DNA of 64,000 nucleotides from Massiliimalia massiliensis (GCF_900155615.1 NZ_FUHT01000004.1:930001-994000), one strand, 5' to 3'; positions 23,538 to 32,420 are shown, counted from the stretch's first letter. Translations and numbers: made by a program. Notes: generated by a model from the letters alone, not told the origin.

Positions 23538-23577
23538 CTTTCTGACCATACCTTTGCGGCCGCAAAGGCTTCCTTTC
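23538..23577 (-). promoter_or_regulatory. Structured ribosome-binding leader of the aldo/keto reductase gene
   Basis: Minus strand: GAAAGGAAG (23569-23577), then the perfect 18-nt palindrome CCTTTGCGGCCGCAAAGG (23551-23568), then 13 nt, then ATG at 23537. CCTTT can pair either with AAAGG of the upstream SD or with AAAGG in the 3' arm. This is the clearest case of two SD-like copies competing for one anti-SD-like arm. Confidence 0.75.
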
Positions 23578-23623
23578 TTGCAAAATCCGATTCGGTTGTG
23601 CGCATATTCCTTACTTCTCAGCC

Positions 23624-23779
23624 CTATGCCAGGAGATCCTTCCAGTTTTCCCCAAAATATTCCTGCAGCAGCAAGGTGATCTGGTTCTCCGTATATCCCA
23701 TTTCAATCCAAATTTTCAGCCAAGTGCTCATAGCCAAATCTCGTTCTGAGACTTTCGGCAGATTTTCCGGATGATACAT
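23624..23779 (-). CDS. Small protein, 51 residues, unknown
   Basis: ATG at 23779, with AGGGG about 8 nt upstream; TAG at 23624-23626. The sequence (MYHPENLPKVSERDLAMSTW, then TENQITLLLQEYFGENWKD) is helical and amphipathic, without membrane segments or Cys. I recognise no family. It sits between the aldehyde dehydrogenase and aldo/keto reductase genes in the same orientation, so it is probably co-transcribed and may be an accessory to one of them. Confidence 0.55.
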   Translation of the reverse strand: MYHPENLPKVSERDLAMSTWLKIWIEMGYTENQITLLLQEYFGENWKDLLA

Positions 23780-23809
23780 TCCGATTTCCCCTTTATCAAC
23801 TTTATCCTT

Positions 23810-25168
23810 CTATTTTGTCAGCCTTTTCACCCAGCGGAGCTGGTCTTCCCGGTAAGGCGGGTACCGAAACGGCAGATCAAGATAGGGCTTTCCGACCAGG
23901 ATACCCTTTGCATGGGTAAAGGTTTCAAAGCTGTAGCCTCCATGATAGCCGCCCATACCGCTGCCGCCTACCCCGCCGAACGGCAGATGGTGGTTTGCCA
24001 GATGCATCACCGTATCATTGATACATCCCCCGCCAAAGGAAATCTCGCTCATCACCTGTTCTGTAAACAGTTTGTCCGTACTGAACAGGTACAGCGCCAA
24101 TGGCTTTGGACGCCGTTTGACCGTATCGATCATTTCGTTCCGGTCTCGGTAAGCAATGACAGGCAGGATCGGCCCGAAAATTTCTTCCTGCATAATTGGA
24201 TCGTCAAACGACGCGCGGAAAAAGATCGTAGGCTCGATCTGCCGGGAATTCGGATTAGTCTTTCCGCCCCAACAATCCGTACAGGTATCAATATAATCGC
24301 TAAGCCGTTTAAAATGATGCTGGTTAATAATTTTTGGATAATCCGGATTTTCGAGCGCTTCCCCATAAAGCGCTTTGATCTGCTCCTTCAGCTTTTCCAG
24401 GAACGCTTTCTCCACCGTTCGATCCACCAAAACATAATCCGGCGCCACACAGGTTTGTCCGGCATTCAAAAATTTCCCCCAGGCAATCCGTTTGGCCGCC
24501 AAATCAAGCGGAGCTGTCCTGTCTACAATACAGGGGCTTTTTCCTCCTAGCTCCAGTACAACCGGCGTTACATGCCGGCTAGCGGCTTCCATGACGATTT
24601 TTCCGACCCGTTCGCTTCCAGTAAAGAAAATCAGGTCATATCTTTGTCCGAGCAGCTCGTCATAAGAAATCGATTCGGACACGCAGGCAATATATTCTTC
24701 CGAAAACGCTTCGGAAATAATTTTATGAATCACCTCTGCTACATGGGGGCTGCTGCGTGAGGGCTTGACCACAGCGCAGTTCCCTCCTGCTATCGCCCCG
24801 ACAAGCGGAACCATGCAGAGCTGGAACGGATAGTTCCAGGGTGAGAGGATCAAAACGCTGCCAAACGGCTCTCGGTAAATACGGCTGGAGGAAGGGAAAT
24901 GAGTGATCGGCGTTCCTACCCGCTTCGGTTTCATCCATCTGTGCAGATGCTTTAACGAGGTTTTGATTTCCTGCTTCACCATCTGAATCTCCGTCAAATA
25001 AGCCTCATATTCCGACTTATGCAAATCCTCAAAAAGCGCCGCGTAAATTTCATTCTCCCTTTCCTCCACCGCGCGGAGAAGGCGGGACAGCGCTTCGCGC
25101 CGAAATTTCTCCGGCTTAGTCCGGTTCTCACGAAAAAAAGTATTCTGCCTATCCATCAAATCCTTCAT
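23810..25168 (-). CDS. Aldehyde dehydrogenase family protein (ALDH3-like)
   Basis: A 452-residue aldehyde dehydrogenase. Signatures: LSPWNYPFQL (cofactor loop), FTGSERVGK, LELGGKSPCIV with the general-base Glu, NAGQTCVAPDYV with the catalytic Cys, and EEIFGPILPVI. The short length and the membrane-type C-terminus order resemble class 3 / coniferyl or fatty-aldehyde dehydrogenases. It oxidises aldehydes to acids with NAD(P)+. The aldo/keto reductase two genes on suggests a role in aldehyde detoxification. A second start lies at 25156, with AAGG 5 nt upstream. Confidence 0.9.
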   Translation of the reverse strand: MKDLMDRQNTFFRENRTKPEKFRREALSRLLRAVEERENEIYAALFEDLHKSEYEAYLTEIQMVKQEIKTSLKHLHRWMKPKRVGTPITHFPSSSRIYREPFGSVLILSPWNYPFQLCMVPLVGAIAGGNCAVVKPSRSSPHVAEVIHKIISEAFSEEYIACVSESISYDELLGQRYDLIFFTGSERVGKIVMEAASRHVTPVVLELGGKSPCIVDRTAPLDLAAKRIAWGKFLNAGQTCVAPDYVLVDRTVEKAFLEKLKEQIKALYGEALENPDYPKIINQHHFKRLSDYIDTCTDCWGGKTNPNSRQIEPTIFFRASFDDPIMQEEIFGPILPVIAYRDRNEMIDTVKRRPKPLALYLFSTDKLFTEQVMSEISFGGGCINDTVMHLANHHLPFGGVGGSGMGGYHGGYSFETFTHAKGILVGKPYLDLPFRYPPYREDQLRWVKRLTK

Positions 25169-25229
25169 ATCCCTCAGTAATCCTTCCTTCTGTGAAATTG
25201 CCAGGCCGGGAACGTCCTCAGCCTTCTCT

Positions 25230-25892
25230 TTAATAGAGGATACTCAACGCCAGGCAAAGCAGCCCTCCGTAATAGGTCAGCAGATTCCAAAATTTCCCGG
25301 AAACATATTTGGTCTGGTAGAAAAACAAAAACAGGATAATCATATCAGACACCAGGAACAAAAATGACCCTACCCCCAGCAGAATCGCCTGGTTGGACAG
25401 GCTTGTCATAGCAATCTGCGCGCCCTTTCCGCAAAGAGCGGAGACAAAGAAAGAGTAGATCAAAACACAGGGCAGCATGTTCTGAACATCCATCTTTTTC
25501 ATCCTGGTGAGCAGGTAGGACACCCCTACCATCAGTACCGGGAAAATCAAATCTGTCCAGGAGAAGGATGCAATCCGGTAAAATGCTGTTAAAAAGAGGA
25601 TATGCCCTATTAGGAAGGAGCCGACGCCGATTAAAAAGGTACGGTCAGACGGCTTCCGGTCATTGAAAGCAAGGCTGATATCCCCGCAGAGGCAGAGTAC
25701 AAATCCCGGCAGCATACTGAAATAAAACCCAAAGTCCCGGCTGTAATAGGAGGCAATGGTCGCAATCCAGATAAAGCCCAGGCTCTGGATCGTTTTTACC
25801 AGCACATGGCGGCTTTTCCATTTCGGATGGTAGCAGGTAGCAATCAGCATTCCAAAAACAACTGCGTACAGGATCAGGACAACAGCCAGCAT
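25230..25892 (-). CDS. YhhN-family membrane protein (lysoplasmalogenase-like)
   Basis: About 220 residues with seven or eight hydrophobic helices. The motifs GDISLAF...FLIGHILF and GSFLFLVSDMIILF are the conserved blocks of the YhhN/TMEM86 family, whose studied members cleave the vinyl ether bond of lysoplasmalogens. Clostridia make plasmalogens, so the activity is plausible but inferred. I start at the ATG 25892, with GAGGTG 6 nt upstream; a GTG at 25901 overlaps the SD. Confidence 0.8.
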   Translation of the reverse strand: MLAVVLILYAVVFGMLIATCYHPKWKSRHVLVKTIQSLGFIWIATIASYYSRDFGFYFSMLPGFVLCLCGDISLAFNDRKPSDRTFLIGVGSFLIGHILFLTAFYRIASFSWTDLIFPVLMVGVSYLLTRMKKMDVQNMLPCVLIYSFFVSALCGKGAQIAMTSLSNQAILLGVGSFLFLVSDMIILFLFFYQTKYVSGKFWNLLTYYGGLLCLALSILY

Positions 25893-25992
25893 ATAGGGCA
25901 CCTCATTTCCGATTCAATAATCTTTTCTCTATTGTACACGATTTTTCTAAGTAAGGAAAGTGTTTTTCCTCGAAAAAACTGCAAATTAGAAA

Positions 25993-26023
25993 AACCAGGG
26001 AAAGAGAAATCCTTTCCCTGGTT
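25993..26023 (-). terminator. Terminator of the symporter gene
   Basis: A 12-bp perfect stem AACCAGGGAAAG/CTTTCCCTGGTT with a 7-nt loop; the minus strand continues with TTTTTCTAATTT. It lies 20 nt past the stop. Confidence 0.92.
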
Positions 26024-26042
26024 CACTTTATGTAAAGAGCCT

Positions 26043-27578
26043 TTATTTCATTGCCTGAACCTGTTCAAATTCGTCGGTAATTTCTTTTGACGGCTTACCG
26101 GTCAGCAAGCTGACCGCTACAATAAAGATGCACGCCACCAAAAAGGCCGGAAGCAGCTCATAAATCCCCCATACGCCGCCCAGCGGGGCAATCAGGAATT
26201 TCCAGACAAATACCATGACGCCGCCTGACAGCATCCCGGCAAGCGCGCCCCATCGGTTAGAACGTTTCCAGAACAGTGCAAACAGCATAACCGGGCCAAA
26301 AGAAGCGCCGAAGCCCGCCCACGCAAAGGAAACAATCTGAAACACAGAGCTGTCCGGATCCTTCGCAATAAATGCGGCCACAACTGCAATTCCGATCAAG
26401 GTAGCCCGTGCAACAATCATTGTAGTTTTACTGCTCATATTGATCTTAAATACACCATTTAAGATATTCTGCGACATGCTGGAGGAAGCAGCCAAAAGCT
26501 GAGAGTCCGCAGTGGACATAGTGGAAGCCAGGATTCCGGCAAGGATCACGCCTGCCACCAGCGCGGCCAAAACCCCGTGCCGGCTTAAAAGATCAGCGAC
26601 CTTCACGATAATTGTTTCTGAATTGGAGCCGGTCAAAGTCTCCAGTGCACCGACCTTGCTCATGGTTAAACCGACAACGCCGATCAACACCGCAACCCCC
26701 AGGGAAATTACAACCCAGATAGAAGCGATCCTACGAGATAGCTTCAGCTTCTTTTCATCTTCAATCGCCATAAACCGCAGCAGAATATGCGGCATTCCGA
26801 AATAGCCAAGCCCCCATGCCATCATGGAGACAATCTTTAGCAGGCCGTAGGGCTCCGCTGTGTTTTCAGCCACGTTATGGGTTTCAAACATTGTCAGGTA
26901 ACCAGGCAGCGCTTTCGCGTTTTCGGTCACTGCATCCAGTCCTCCGGCAACACTGACGCCAAAGCCGATGACAATCAGCAGCGCAATCGACATGACAATG
27001 CTCTGGATAAAGTCCGTTGTGGAAGCAGCCAGGAAACCGCCCAGGGTGGTATAGCCAACGATTACTACAGCACTGATGATCATGGCAACCATGTAGTCTA
27101 CCCCGAACAGACTCGCGAAGAGCTTCCCGCAGGCAGCAAACCCGGAAGCGGTATAAGGTACGAAGAAGATCAGGATAATCAGCGCGGAGATACACATCAG
27201 CAGCCTGCTTGAATCCCGGTAACGGTTGGAAAAGAAATCTGGAATCGTGATGGAGTTTCCCGCTACCTGAGTATACCGACGGATTCGTTTAGCCACTACC
27301 AGCCAGTTGATATAGGTGCCAACTGCCAAGCCGATTGCCGTCCATCCGGCATCCGCAATTCCGCTGAGGTAAGCAAGCCCCGGCAAGCCCATCAAAAGCC
27401 AGCTACTCATATCAGAGGCTTCTGCACTCATTGCTGTGACCAGCGGCCCGAGCTTTCTCCCACCCAGATAGAAATCATCGACTGTATTGTTCCGCTTAGT
27501 GCAAAGCAGCCCGACCACGATCATGCCAATCAAATAAACGGCGATCGCAGCCATCATACAAATTTGTTCTGTCGTCAT
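26043..27578 (-). CDS. putP: Sodium/proline symporter (SSS family)
   Basis: A 511-residue solute:sodium symporter with about 13 membrane helices. Family marks: DDFYLGGRKLGPLVTAMSAE near the start (Na+ site 1 region), SDMSSWLLMGLPG, and LASTMSTADSQLLAASS in helix 8 (Na+ site 2). These match PutP-type proline transporters; other substrates cannot be excluded. Start 27578 (MTTEQICMM) has AGAGG 7 nt upstream. It is monocistronic, with its own promoter and terminator. Confidence 0.9.
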   Translation of the reverse strand: MTTEQICMMAAIAVYLIGMIVVGLLCTKRNNTVDDFYLGGRKLGPLVTAMSAEASDMSSWLLMGLPGLAYLSGIADAGWTAIGLAVGTYINWLVVAKRIRRYTQVAGNSITIPDFFSNRYRDSSRLLMCISALIILIFFVPYTASGFAACGKLFASLFGVDYMVAMIISAVVIVGYTTLGGFLAASTTDFIQSIVMSIALLIVIGFGVSVAGGLDAVTENAKALPGYLTMFETHNVAENTAEPYGLLKIVSMMAWGLGYFGMPHILLRFMAIEDEKKLKLSRRIASIWVVISLGVAVLIGVVGLTMSKVGALETLTGSNSETIIVKVADLLSRHGVLAALVAGVILAGILASTMSTADSQLLAASSSMSQNILNGVFKINMSSKTTMIVARATLIGIAVVAAFIAKDPDSSVFQIVSFAWAGFGASFGPVMLFALFWKRSNRWGALAGMLSGGVMVFVWKFLIAPLGGVWGIYELLPAFLVACIFIVAVSLLTGKPSKEITDEFEQVQAMK

Positions 27579-27632
27579 AAATAGTCCTCTCTTTTCTGTA
27601 TTTTTGCCAAAATCTGCGGCAACGTTATTCAC

Positions 27633-27661
27633 AGTATACCACAAGAAAAAACAGACTGCAA
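27633..27661 (-). promoter_or_regulatory. SigA promoter of the symporter gene
   Basis: Minus strand TTGCAG (27656-27661), 17 nt, TATACT (27633-27638), about 55 nt upstream of the ATG. Confidence 0.75.
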
Positions 27662-27747
27662 TACAGAATAAAAATGTTTCTCCGTCCGATTATTCTGACC
27701 GGAAACCTCTCTTTTACGTTCAAGAGCTCCGGCAATTCAGAACCATA

Positions 27748-27780
27748 AAAAACCTTGATATACAAAAAGGCATACCAAGG
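27748..27780 (-). terminator. Terminator of the LytTR regulator gene
   Basis: CCTTGGTATG (minus strand, 27771-27780) pairs imperfectly with ATATCAAGG, followed by TTTTTT. The remainder of the gap to the symporter promoter shows no gene. Confidence 0.6.
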
Positions 27781-27849
27781 CTGTCAAGTCAACATTAAAA
27801 TTACATGTCTTTGTCCTCCAAAGTATGAACAGTCATTTTTGTCCGATAT

Positions 27850-28572
27850 TTAGCTGCCCGACATCCTTTGCGTTTTTCCGGCCATATAATCCAGATAGGT
27901 CTGACGCATCGCCTTCAAATCCCGTTGGCGAATTAGGACAGCCTCCCCTGTCATCAAAATAAATTGCTTGTCAACCTGACTAATATGATCCATATTAACC
28001 AGATAGCTCTGATGGCATCTCAGAAAGCGTTCGTCGTCCAATTCTTCTTCAATTACATCAAGGCGTTTATAGATCACATAATCTTCTCCATCCTGAGCAT
28101 GGAGGATACACTTTGAATTATTGCTTTCTACAAATAAAATCTCGTTTTTCGGTATCTGAATAATTTTTGAGTGCCGCTTTATCTGATATGCGCTTGCATT
28201 CATCCCATGAGTCAGCCTGTCCAGTACCATACCCAATTTTTCAAAGCTATGCGGCTTGAGCAGGTAGCCGGCCGCACCGACGTCATAGCTATCCACCGCA
28301 AATTCCGGGGAGGCGGTTAGAAAGACAATATGCCCATAATATTTCAATCCTCTGAGCTTACAGGCTACGTCAATTCCCAAAACGTCATTCATGTAAATAT
28401 CAAGGAAAACGATATCATACCAAGTCCCGGCTTCAATTTCACTGATCAGCTTGATACCATTCTCGTATTGTACCGCTTCGTAGTCGATCGACTTCTCTGT
28501 AAAATATTTCTGTAATAAATGAATAATAATTTCCCGGTCAATGGGATTATCATCACAAATAGCAATCCGCAT
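27850..28572 (-). CDS. LytTR-family response regulator
   Basis: A 240-residue response regulator: receiver domain (1-~120) with acidic pocket CDD (6-8), phospho-acceptor Asp58 (FLDIYM) and Lys107 region (LLKPHS); then a LytTR DNA-binding domain (~135-235; KNEILFVESNNSKCILH, then FLRCHQSYLVNMDHI). LytTR regulators usually pair with a six-helix sensor kinase of the AgrC/LytS type, but none is adjacent, so this one is an orphan in the window. AAAGGAAG lies upstream of the ATG. Confidence 0.93.
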   Translation of the reverse strand: MRIAICDDNPIDREIIIHLLQKYFTEKSIDYEAVQYENGIKLISEIEAGTWYDIVFLDIYMNDVLGIDVACKLRGLKYYGHIVFLTASPEFAVDSYDVGAAGYLLKPHSFEKLGMVLDRLTHGMNASAYQIKRHSKIIQIPKNEILFVESNNSKCILHAQDGEDYVIYKRLDVIEEELDDERFLRCHQSYLVNMDHISQVDKQFILMTGEAVLIRQRDLKAMRQTYLDYMAGKTQRMSGS

Positions 28573-28736
28573 CCTAAAACTTCCTTTCCGATTCCCAAAA
28601 TATATTATAATTGATTGTCAGAAAAAAGAAAAGTCCCATATTTAGACAAAATAAAATCTTGGTAAAATTTTCCTGTTAATTTCATCAGAAATTATGACAA
28701 TTTCAAAAAACTACTTTTTAAAATTTACAGGTATGC

Positions 28737-28742
28737 TATAAT
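28737..28742 (+). promoter_or_regulatory. Extended -10 promoter of the DUF6514 gene
   Basis: TGC-TATAAT (28734-28742) is an extended -10 element, about 70 nt upstream of the ATG. The -35 region is poor (T-rich). The 240 nt between the divergent genes hold nothing else I recognise. Confidence 0.55.
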
Positions 28743-28812
28743 ATCCAGCAATAACAGATGAAAAATAGTACACAGTTCATCACTTTAAATTTATCAGCAT
28801 AGGAGAAGAAAT

Positions 28813-29040
28813 ATGATCAATTATCAGGTTGTTAAAGAGTCACTTTGGGATCAGTATCTTGGACATTATACCGCATTTGGAGTAAATGTGTATTTCAATC
28901 AGGGAGATGTAAAAGAAAAGATCACTTGTGTCTCTGACGTATTCCTCGATCAAGAAAAGGCGGATCAGTTTGTTTGCCATTGTAATCAAACGCAGTTGGA
29001 TGTCGTGGATCTGCTGAGCGCGATTGAAGAGGCTATATAA
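28813..29040 (+). CDS. DUF6514 family protein
   Basis: A 75-residue protein. GHYTAFGVNVYF, then a Cys-containing stretch and ADQFVCHCNQTQLDVVDLLSAIEE match the pattern I know for DUF6514, small proteins common in Clostridia and of unknown function. AGGAG lies about 8 nt before the ATG. It is monocistronic and ends before a strong terminator. Confidence 0.75.
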   Translation: MINYQVVKESLWDQYLGHYTAFGVNVYFNQGDVKEKITCVSDVFLDQEKADQFVCHCNQTQLDVVDLLSAIEEAI

Positions 29041-29194
29041 CATCAATTCATAACCGACATCATTGACCGGTTTCCAAACAGGTAACCACAATACAGAAAT
29101 TATTTACCAGCATTTCGAAATACTACTGTGTATCCTTGTCATCTGTACCAAGCGGCAGGAAATATATCTATTGCCACAACAGGTTACCCGAAAT

Positions 29195-29229
29195 AAAAAA
29201 CAGAAGGCGAATCTTGCCTTCTGTTTTTT
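29195..29229. terminator. Bidirectional terminator between convergent genes
   Basis: A 14-bp perfect stem AAAAAACAGAAGGC/GCCTTCTGTTTTTT with a 7-nt loop. It serves the rightward DUF6514 gene and the leftward sugar operon. Confidence 0.92.
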
Positions 29230-29269
29230 ATTGTAATCATGTTCTAAACCCACCAAAAATTACCGCCAT

Positions 29270-30388
29270 TCAGGACACGCGGTATTTCTCTACAGTCTCC
29301 CAATTCAATTCTACGCCGAATCCCGGTGAATCAGGAATAGATACCCACCCGTCTTTTACCTGAATCGGTTCCGCAATAAGCTGCCGGCTCAGCACTGTTT
29401 CCTGTCCGCAATATTCCAAATATAGTGCGTTTGGCAAAGCGGCGATAAACTGCAGGGTAGCAGACATTAACAGCCCGCTTTTAAAGTTATGCGGAATGAT
29501 AGGGATGCCGGATCTGCAAGCCAAATCTCTTATTTTCCTCGCCGCCGTCAACCCGCCGCAGCGGCTCATATCGGGCTGGAGAATATCAACGCAGCCCTCC
29601 CGAATATATGTGTCAAATTCATCGACATGGCACAGCTCTTCCCCGGCGGTAATATTCAGTGCAGTCTCGCTGCGCAGTTTGCTGAAATCCGCCTTGCGTT
29701 CCACACAAAACGGTTCTTCTACCCAAAAAACATTGTATTCTTCAAAGGCATGACAGGTATTGAGCGCTATTTTGTAGTCATCCCAACCCATTGCAATGTC
29801 AATCATCAGCTTTTTCTCAGATCCCAAGGCTTCTCTCGCCGCCCGAATCAATGCAATATCCCTTTTCGGATCCTGTCCCAAAGAACCCCATCCAAATTTA
29901 ATGCCGGAATAGCCCTGCACCATATGGTAATCAACCAGCTTTTTCACTTCCTCCTCGGTTTCGGGCATCAGGATACTGATATATGCCGGTATCTTTTCCC
30001 GGCAGCTTCCGCCGATTAGTTGAGAAACAGGCCGATGGAGCGCTTTCCCCATAATATCCCACAAAGCCATATCAATTCCGCTGATTGCATGCATCACAAC
30101 CCCGCCGCGTCCCTGATAATAGCTATAATGATACATTTTGTTCCACAGCCGTTCAATGTCGAGAGGATTTTCTCCTAACAGGATGTTCTTTAATCCCCTG
30201 CACGCGCTGTGGGAATCCGGCATTTCAATTGCAGCTTTCACCAAAAACGGAGCTGAATCCACCTCGGCTATCCCGGTAATTCCTTCATCTGTATGCACCA
30301 GGATAATTACGGAATCCTGTGTTCCGTCCCCAATCAAGGAAATTTCCGGCTGTCTGACGATGATTGCCTCCACATCAGTTATCTTCAT
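29270..30388 (-). CDS. Mandelate racemase/muconate lactonizing family dehydratase (enolase superfamily)
   Basis: A 372-residue enolase-superfamily enzyme. Metal ligands are visible as Asp197 (MIDIAMGW), Glu224 (FWVEEPF) and Glu250 (TAGEEL). Base candidates are Lys164 (SGIKFGWG) and the Asp273-His300 dyad (QPDMSRCGG...IPHNF), the mandelate-racemase subgroup pattern of acid-sugar dehydratases. In this operon, a sugar acid such as galactonate is the likely substrate, giving a 2-keto-3-deoxy acid. The exact sugar acid cannot be read from sequence: the usual KxK/KxH motif is replaced by KFG. Confidence 0.88.
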   Translation of the reverse strand: MKITDVEAIIVRQPEISLIGDGTQDSVIILVHTDEGITGIAEVDSAPFLVKAAIEMPDSHSACRGLKNILLGENPLDIERLWNKMYHYSYYQGRGGVVMHAISGIDMALWDIMGKALHRPVSQLIGGSCREKIPAYISILMPETEEEVKKLVDYHMVQGYSGIKFGWGSLGQDPKRDIALIRAAREALGSEKKLMIDIAMGWDDYKIALNTCHAFEEYNVFWVEEPFCVERKADFSKLRSETALNITAGEELCHVDEFDTYIREGCVDILQPDMSRCGGLTAARKIRDLACRSGIPIIPHNFKSGLLMSATLQFIAALPNALYLEYCGQETVLSRQLIAEPIQVKDGWVSIPDSPGFGVELNWETVEKYRVS

Positions 30389-30412
30389 CTTGTTTCTCTC
30401 CTTCTAGCTTCA

Positions 30413-31447
30413 TTATATTTCCCATGGATGTACGACGGCTTTAATTAAATCATCCGGATGTCGTTTCAGCAATTCTACCGCCTCATCCAGTTCCCTTAGC
30501 GGAAAGCAATGGGTCACCATCTCATTAACCTGAATCCTGCCTGCGGCCACCAAATCAATCAACGGCTCCCAAACTAATTCATTGTTCGTTACCCCGTAAG
30601 CCGTAATCTGGTTCATGATCATTTCTTTGACCGGGAAAGAGACTTCCGCAGTATCATCCGGAATCCCGTACAGGATTACCTTACCGTTCTTTTTTACCAG
30701 CTTGATTGCCTGTTCGATTGTAGCCGGCGCGCCGGCTGCCTCAATTGACAAATCGGCTCCCCTTCCACCGGTTTCCTCCTGAACTCGTTCAGTTAGATTT
30801 TCCTTTTTGGTGTTGATTGTAATATCAGCGCCAAATTTCCTGGCAAAATCAAGCCGTGTCTCATTCCTCGCGGCAACAATCACTTTTTTAACGCCAAATG
30901 CTCTAGCTGTCTGCACAAAGGATAAGCCGGCAATTCCCGCGCCCTGGATCAGAACCGTATCGTCCGGTTTCAGCCCAATCCGATAGACAGCGCCTGCCGG
31001 GCATGCCACCGCTTCCAGAATTGCACCGGCATCATTGCTGATGGTCTCCGGAATCCTGCGAACACAGTTTTCCGGTGCTGCAACATACTGCGCATATCCG
31101 CCGGCAAATGGCGGAAAACCAATTTCACCGCCGTTTATACAAAGATGCTTGTTGCCGGTACGGCAGTATACGCATTGTCCGCATCCAACTGCGGTTTCAA
31201 CGACCACCCGGTCTCCGGCCTGAACACTTCGGACATTCTTTCCGATTTCTACAATCTCACCACATATTTCGTGTCCTAAAATATGCGGAGGCTTTCCATT
31301 GTCAAAATTTCCGCTGATTACATGGACATCGGTTGCACAAACCCCCGCACTCATCACTTTAATTTTTACACTGCCGTCTGTACACTGGGGTTCCTGCACG
31401 TCTGAATAAACAAGCTGGTTATAGCTCTTCCAAACCACTGCCTTCAT
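30413..31447 (-). CDS. Zinc-dependent medium-chain alcohol/sugar dehydrogenase
   Basis: About 344 residues, MDR superfamily. Catalytic zinc ligands in CATDV and GHEICGEIVEIG; structural zinc Cys in CGQCVYCRTGNKHLC; NAD-binding motif GAGIAGL. It resembles threonine/sorbitol/galactitol-phosphate dehydrogenases. In context it probably oxidises the sugar or sugar alcohol released by the neighbouring glycosidase. Start ATG at 31447 has GGAGG 8 nt upstream and overlaps the 3' end of the aldolase gene by 29 bp, showing tight coupling. Confidence 0.88.
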   Translation of the reverse strand: MKAVVWKSYNQLVYSDVQEPQCTDGSVKIKVMSAGVCATDVHVISGNFDNGKPPHILGHEICGEIVEIGKNVRSVQAGDRVVVETAVGCGQCVYCRTGNKHLCINGGEIGFPPFAGGYAQYVAAPENCVRRIPETISNDAGAILEAVACPAGAVYRIGLKPDDTVLIQGAGIAGLSFVQTARAFGVKKVIVAARNETRLDFARKFGADITINTKKENLTERVQEETGGRGADLSIEAAGAPATIEQAIKLVKKNGKVILYGIPDDTAEVSFPVKEMIMNQITAYGVTNNELVWEPLIDLVAAGRIQVNEMVTHCFPLRELDEAVELLKRHPDDLIKAVVHPWEI

Positions 31448-32348
31448 CGACATATCCTCCCTGTGTCAGCTCTCGCAGCTCCTGACGCATCCTTTCTTCC
31501 ACCGCCTGAAGCTGCGAATCAGAAACGGTTTGGAATGGTACTCCTATTTTCAGTCCCCTGATTTTAGCCAGCAGCTTATATCCAAGTGGAAACGGCAGAG
31601 AATCTGCCAGACGCAGCAAGGGCAAAACACTTCTCTGTCTCTTTTGTCCAGCCTGAAGATCATTTTCCCTAAACGCCTGATATACCCCGCTTACCCATTC
31701 CGGGATGATACCGGCCAGCGCCGTCATGCTGCCGTCACATCCTGAAACAAGCGCCGGCAGAAGACAGTCGTCCGTCCCCGTATAAACTAAAAAGCCATTC
31801 GATTTCATGCCATTCAACTGCGTCATCTGTTTTAAGTTCGCTGAAGAATCTTTGATCCCGACTATTTCTTCACGCTCCATTAATCGGCAAATAGTATCCA
31901 GGGACAGGCCTGAGGTAAAAAACGGGACATGATACAGGATCAGCTTCATTCCCTCTGCCCGGTCAGCTATCTCCCGGTAAAATCCAACGATGTCCTCCTG
32001 CGATTGAGGGTAATAGTAGGGCGGGCAAATAACACAGGCGTCATATTCATATTCTTTCGCCCTTTCAAGCAAATCCTCTGATTCTCCCGCACTTGCACCG
32101 CATATCCCCGCAATCAGTTTTTTATGCCCTTGAGCCGCCTGCGCAGTCACCCGAAGGATCTCTGCTTTTTCCGAAAATTGGAAACGGACAAATTCCCCCG
32201 TTGAGGAACACGGAAATAGAGCGGTGATTTCTTTCCCGCAGAGCCACTCTGTCTGCCTTTGCAGTTCCGCGAAATCCGGTCGGCCATCCTCTATGACCGG
32301 TGTAGCCGTCACGGCTACCGGACCTTTTAACGATTCTAACTGGTTCAC
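31419..32348 (-). CDS. Dihydrodipicolinate synthase/KDG aldolase family lyase
   Basis: A 309-residue class I aldolase of the DHDPS/NAL family. The Schiff-base Lys166 (VGIKDSS), Tyr139 (LYHVPF) and the CSSTGE carboxylate-binding loop (47-52) are all present. The DapA-typical second motif is not, and the operon makes a 2-keto-3-deoxy-sugar-acid aldolase (pyruvate + glyceraldehyde) more likely than lysine synthesis. Translation starts at GTG 32348, with AAAGGAG about 8 nt upstream. Confidence 0.85.
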   Translation of the reverse strand: MNQLESLKGPVAVTATPVIEDGRPDFAELQRQTEWLCGKEITALFPCSSTGEFVRFQFSEKAEILRVTAQAAQGHKKLIAGICGASAGESEDLLERAKEYEYDACVICPPYYYPQSQEDIVGFYREIADRAEGMKLILYHVPFFTSGLSLDTICRLMEREEIVGIKDSSANLKQMTQLNGMKSNGFLVYTGTDDCLLPALVSGCDGSMTALAGIIPEWVSGVYQAFRENDLQAGQKRQRSVLPLLRLADSLPFPLGYKLLAKIRGLKIGVPFQTVSDSQLQAVEERMRQELRELTQGGYVDEGSGLEEL

Positions 32349-32420
32349 AAATTTTTCTCCTTTTACGCTAACAAATCGTCATTCATCTGGTACAATATAC
32401 CAGGTCTACTGTTTTTTCGG

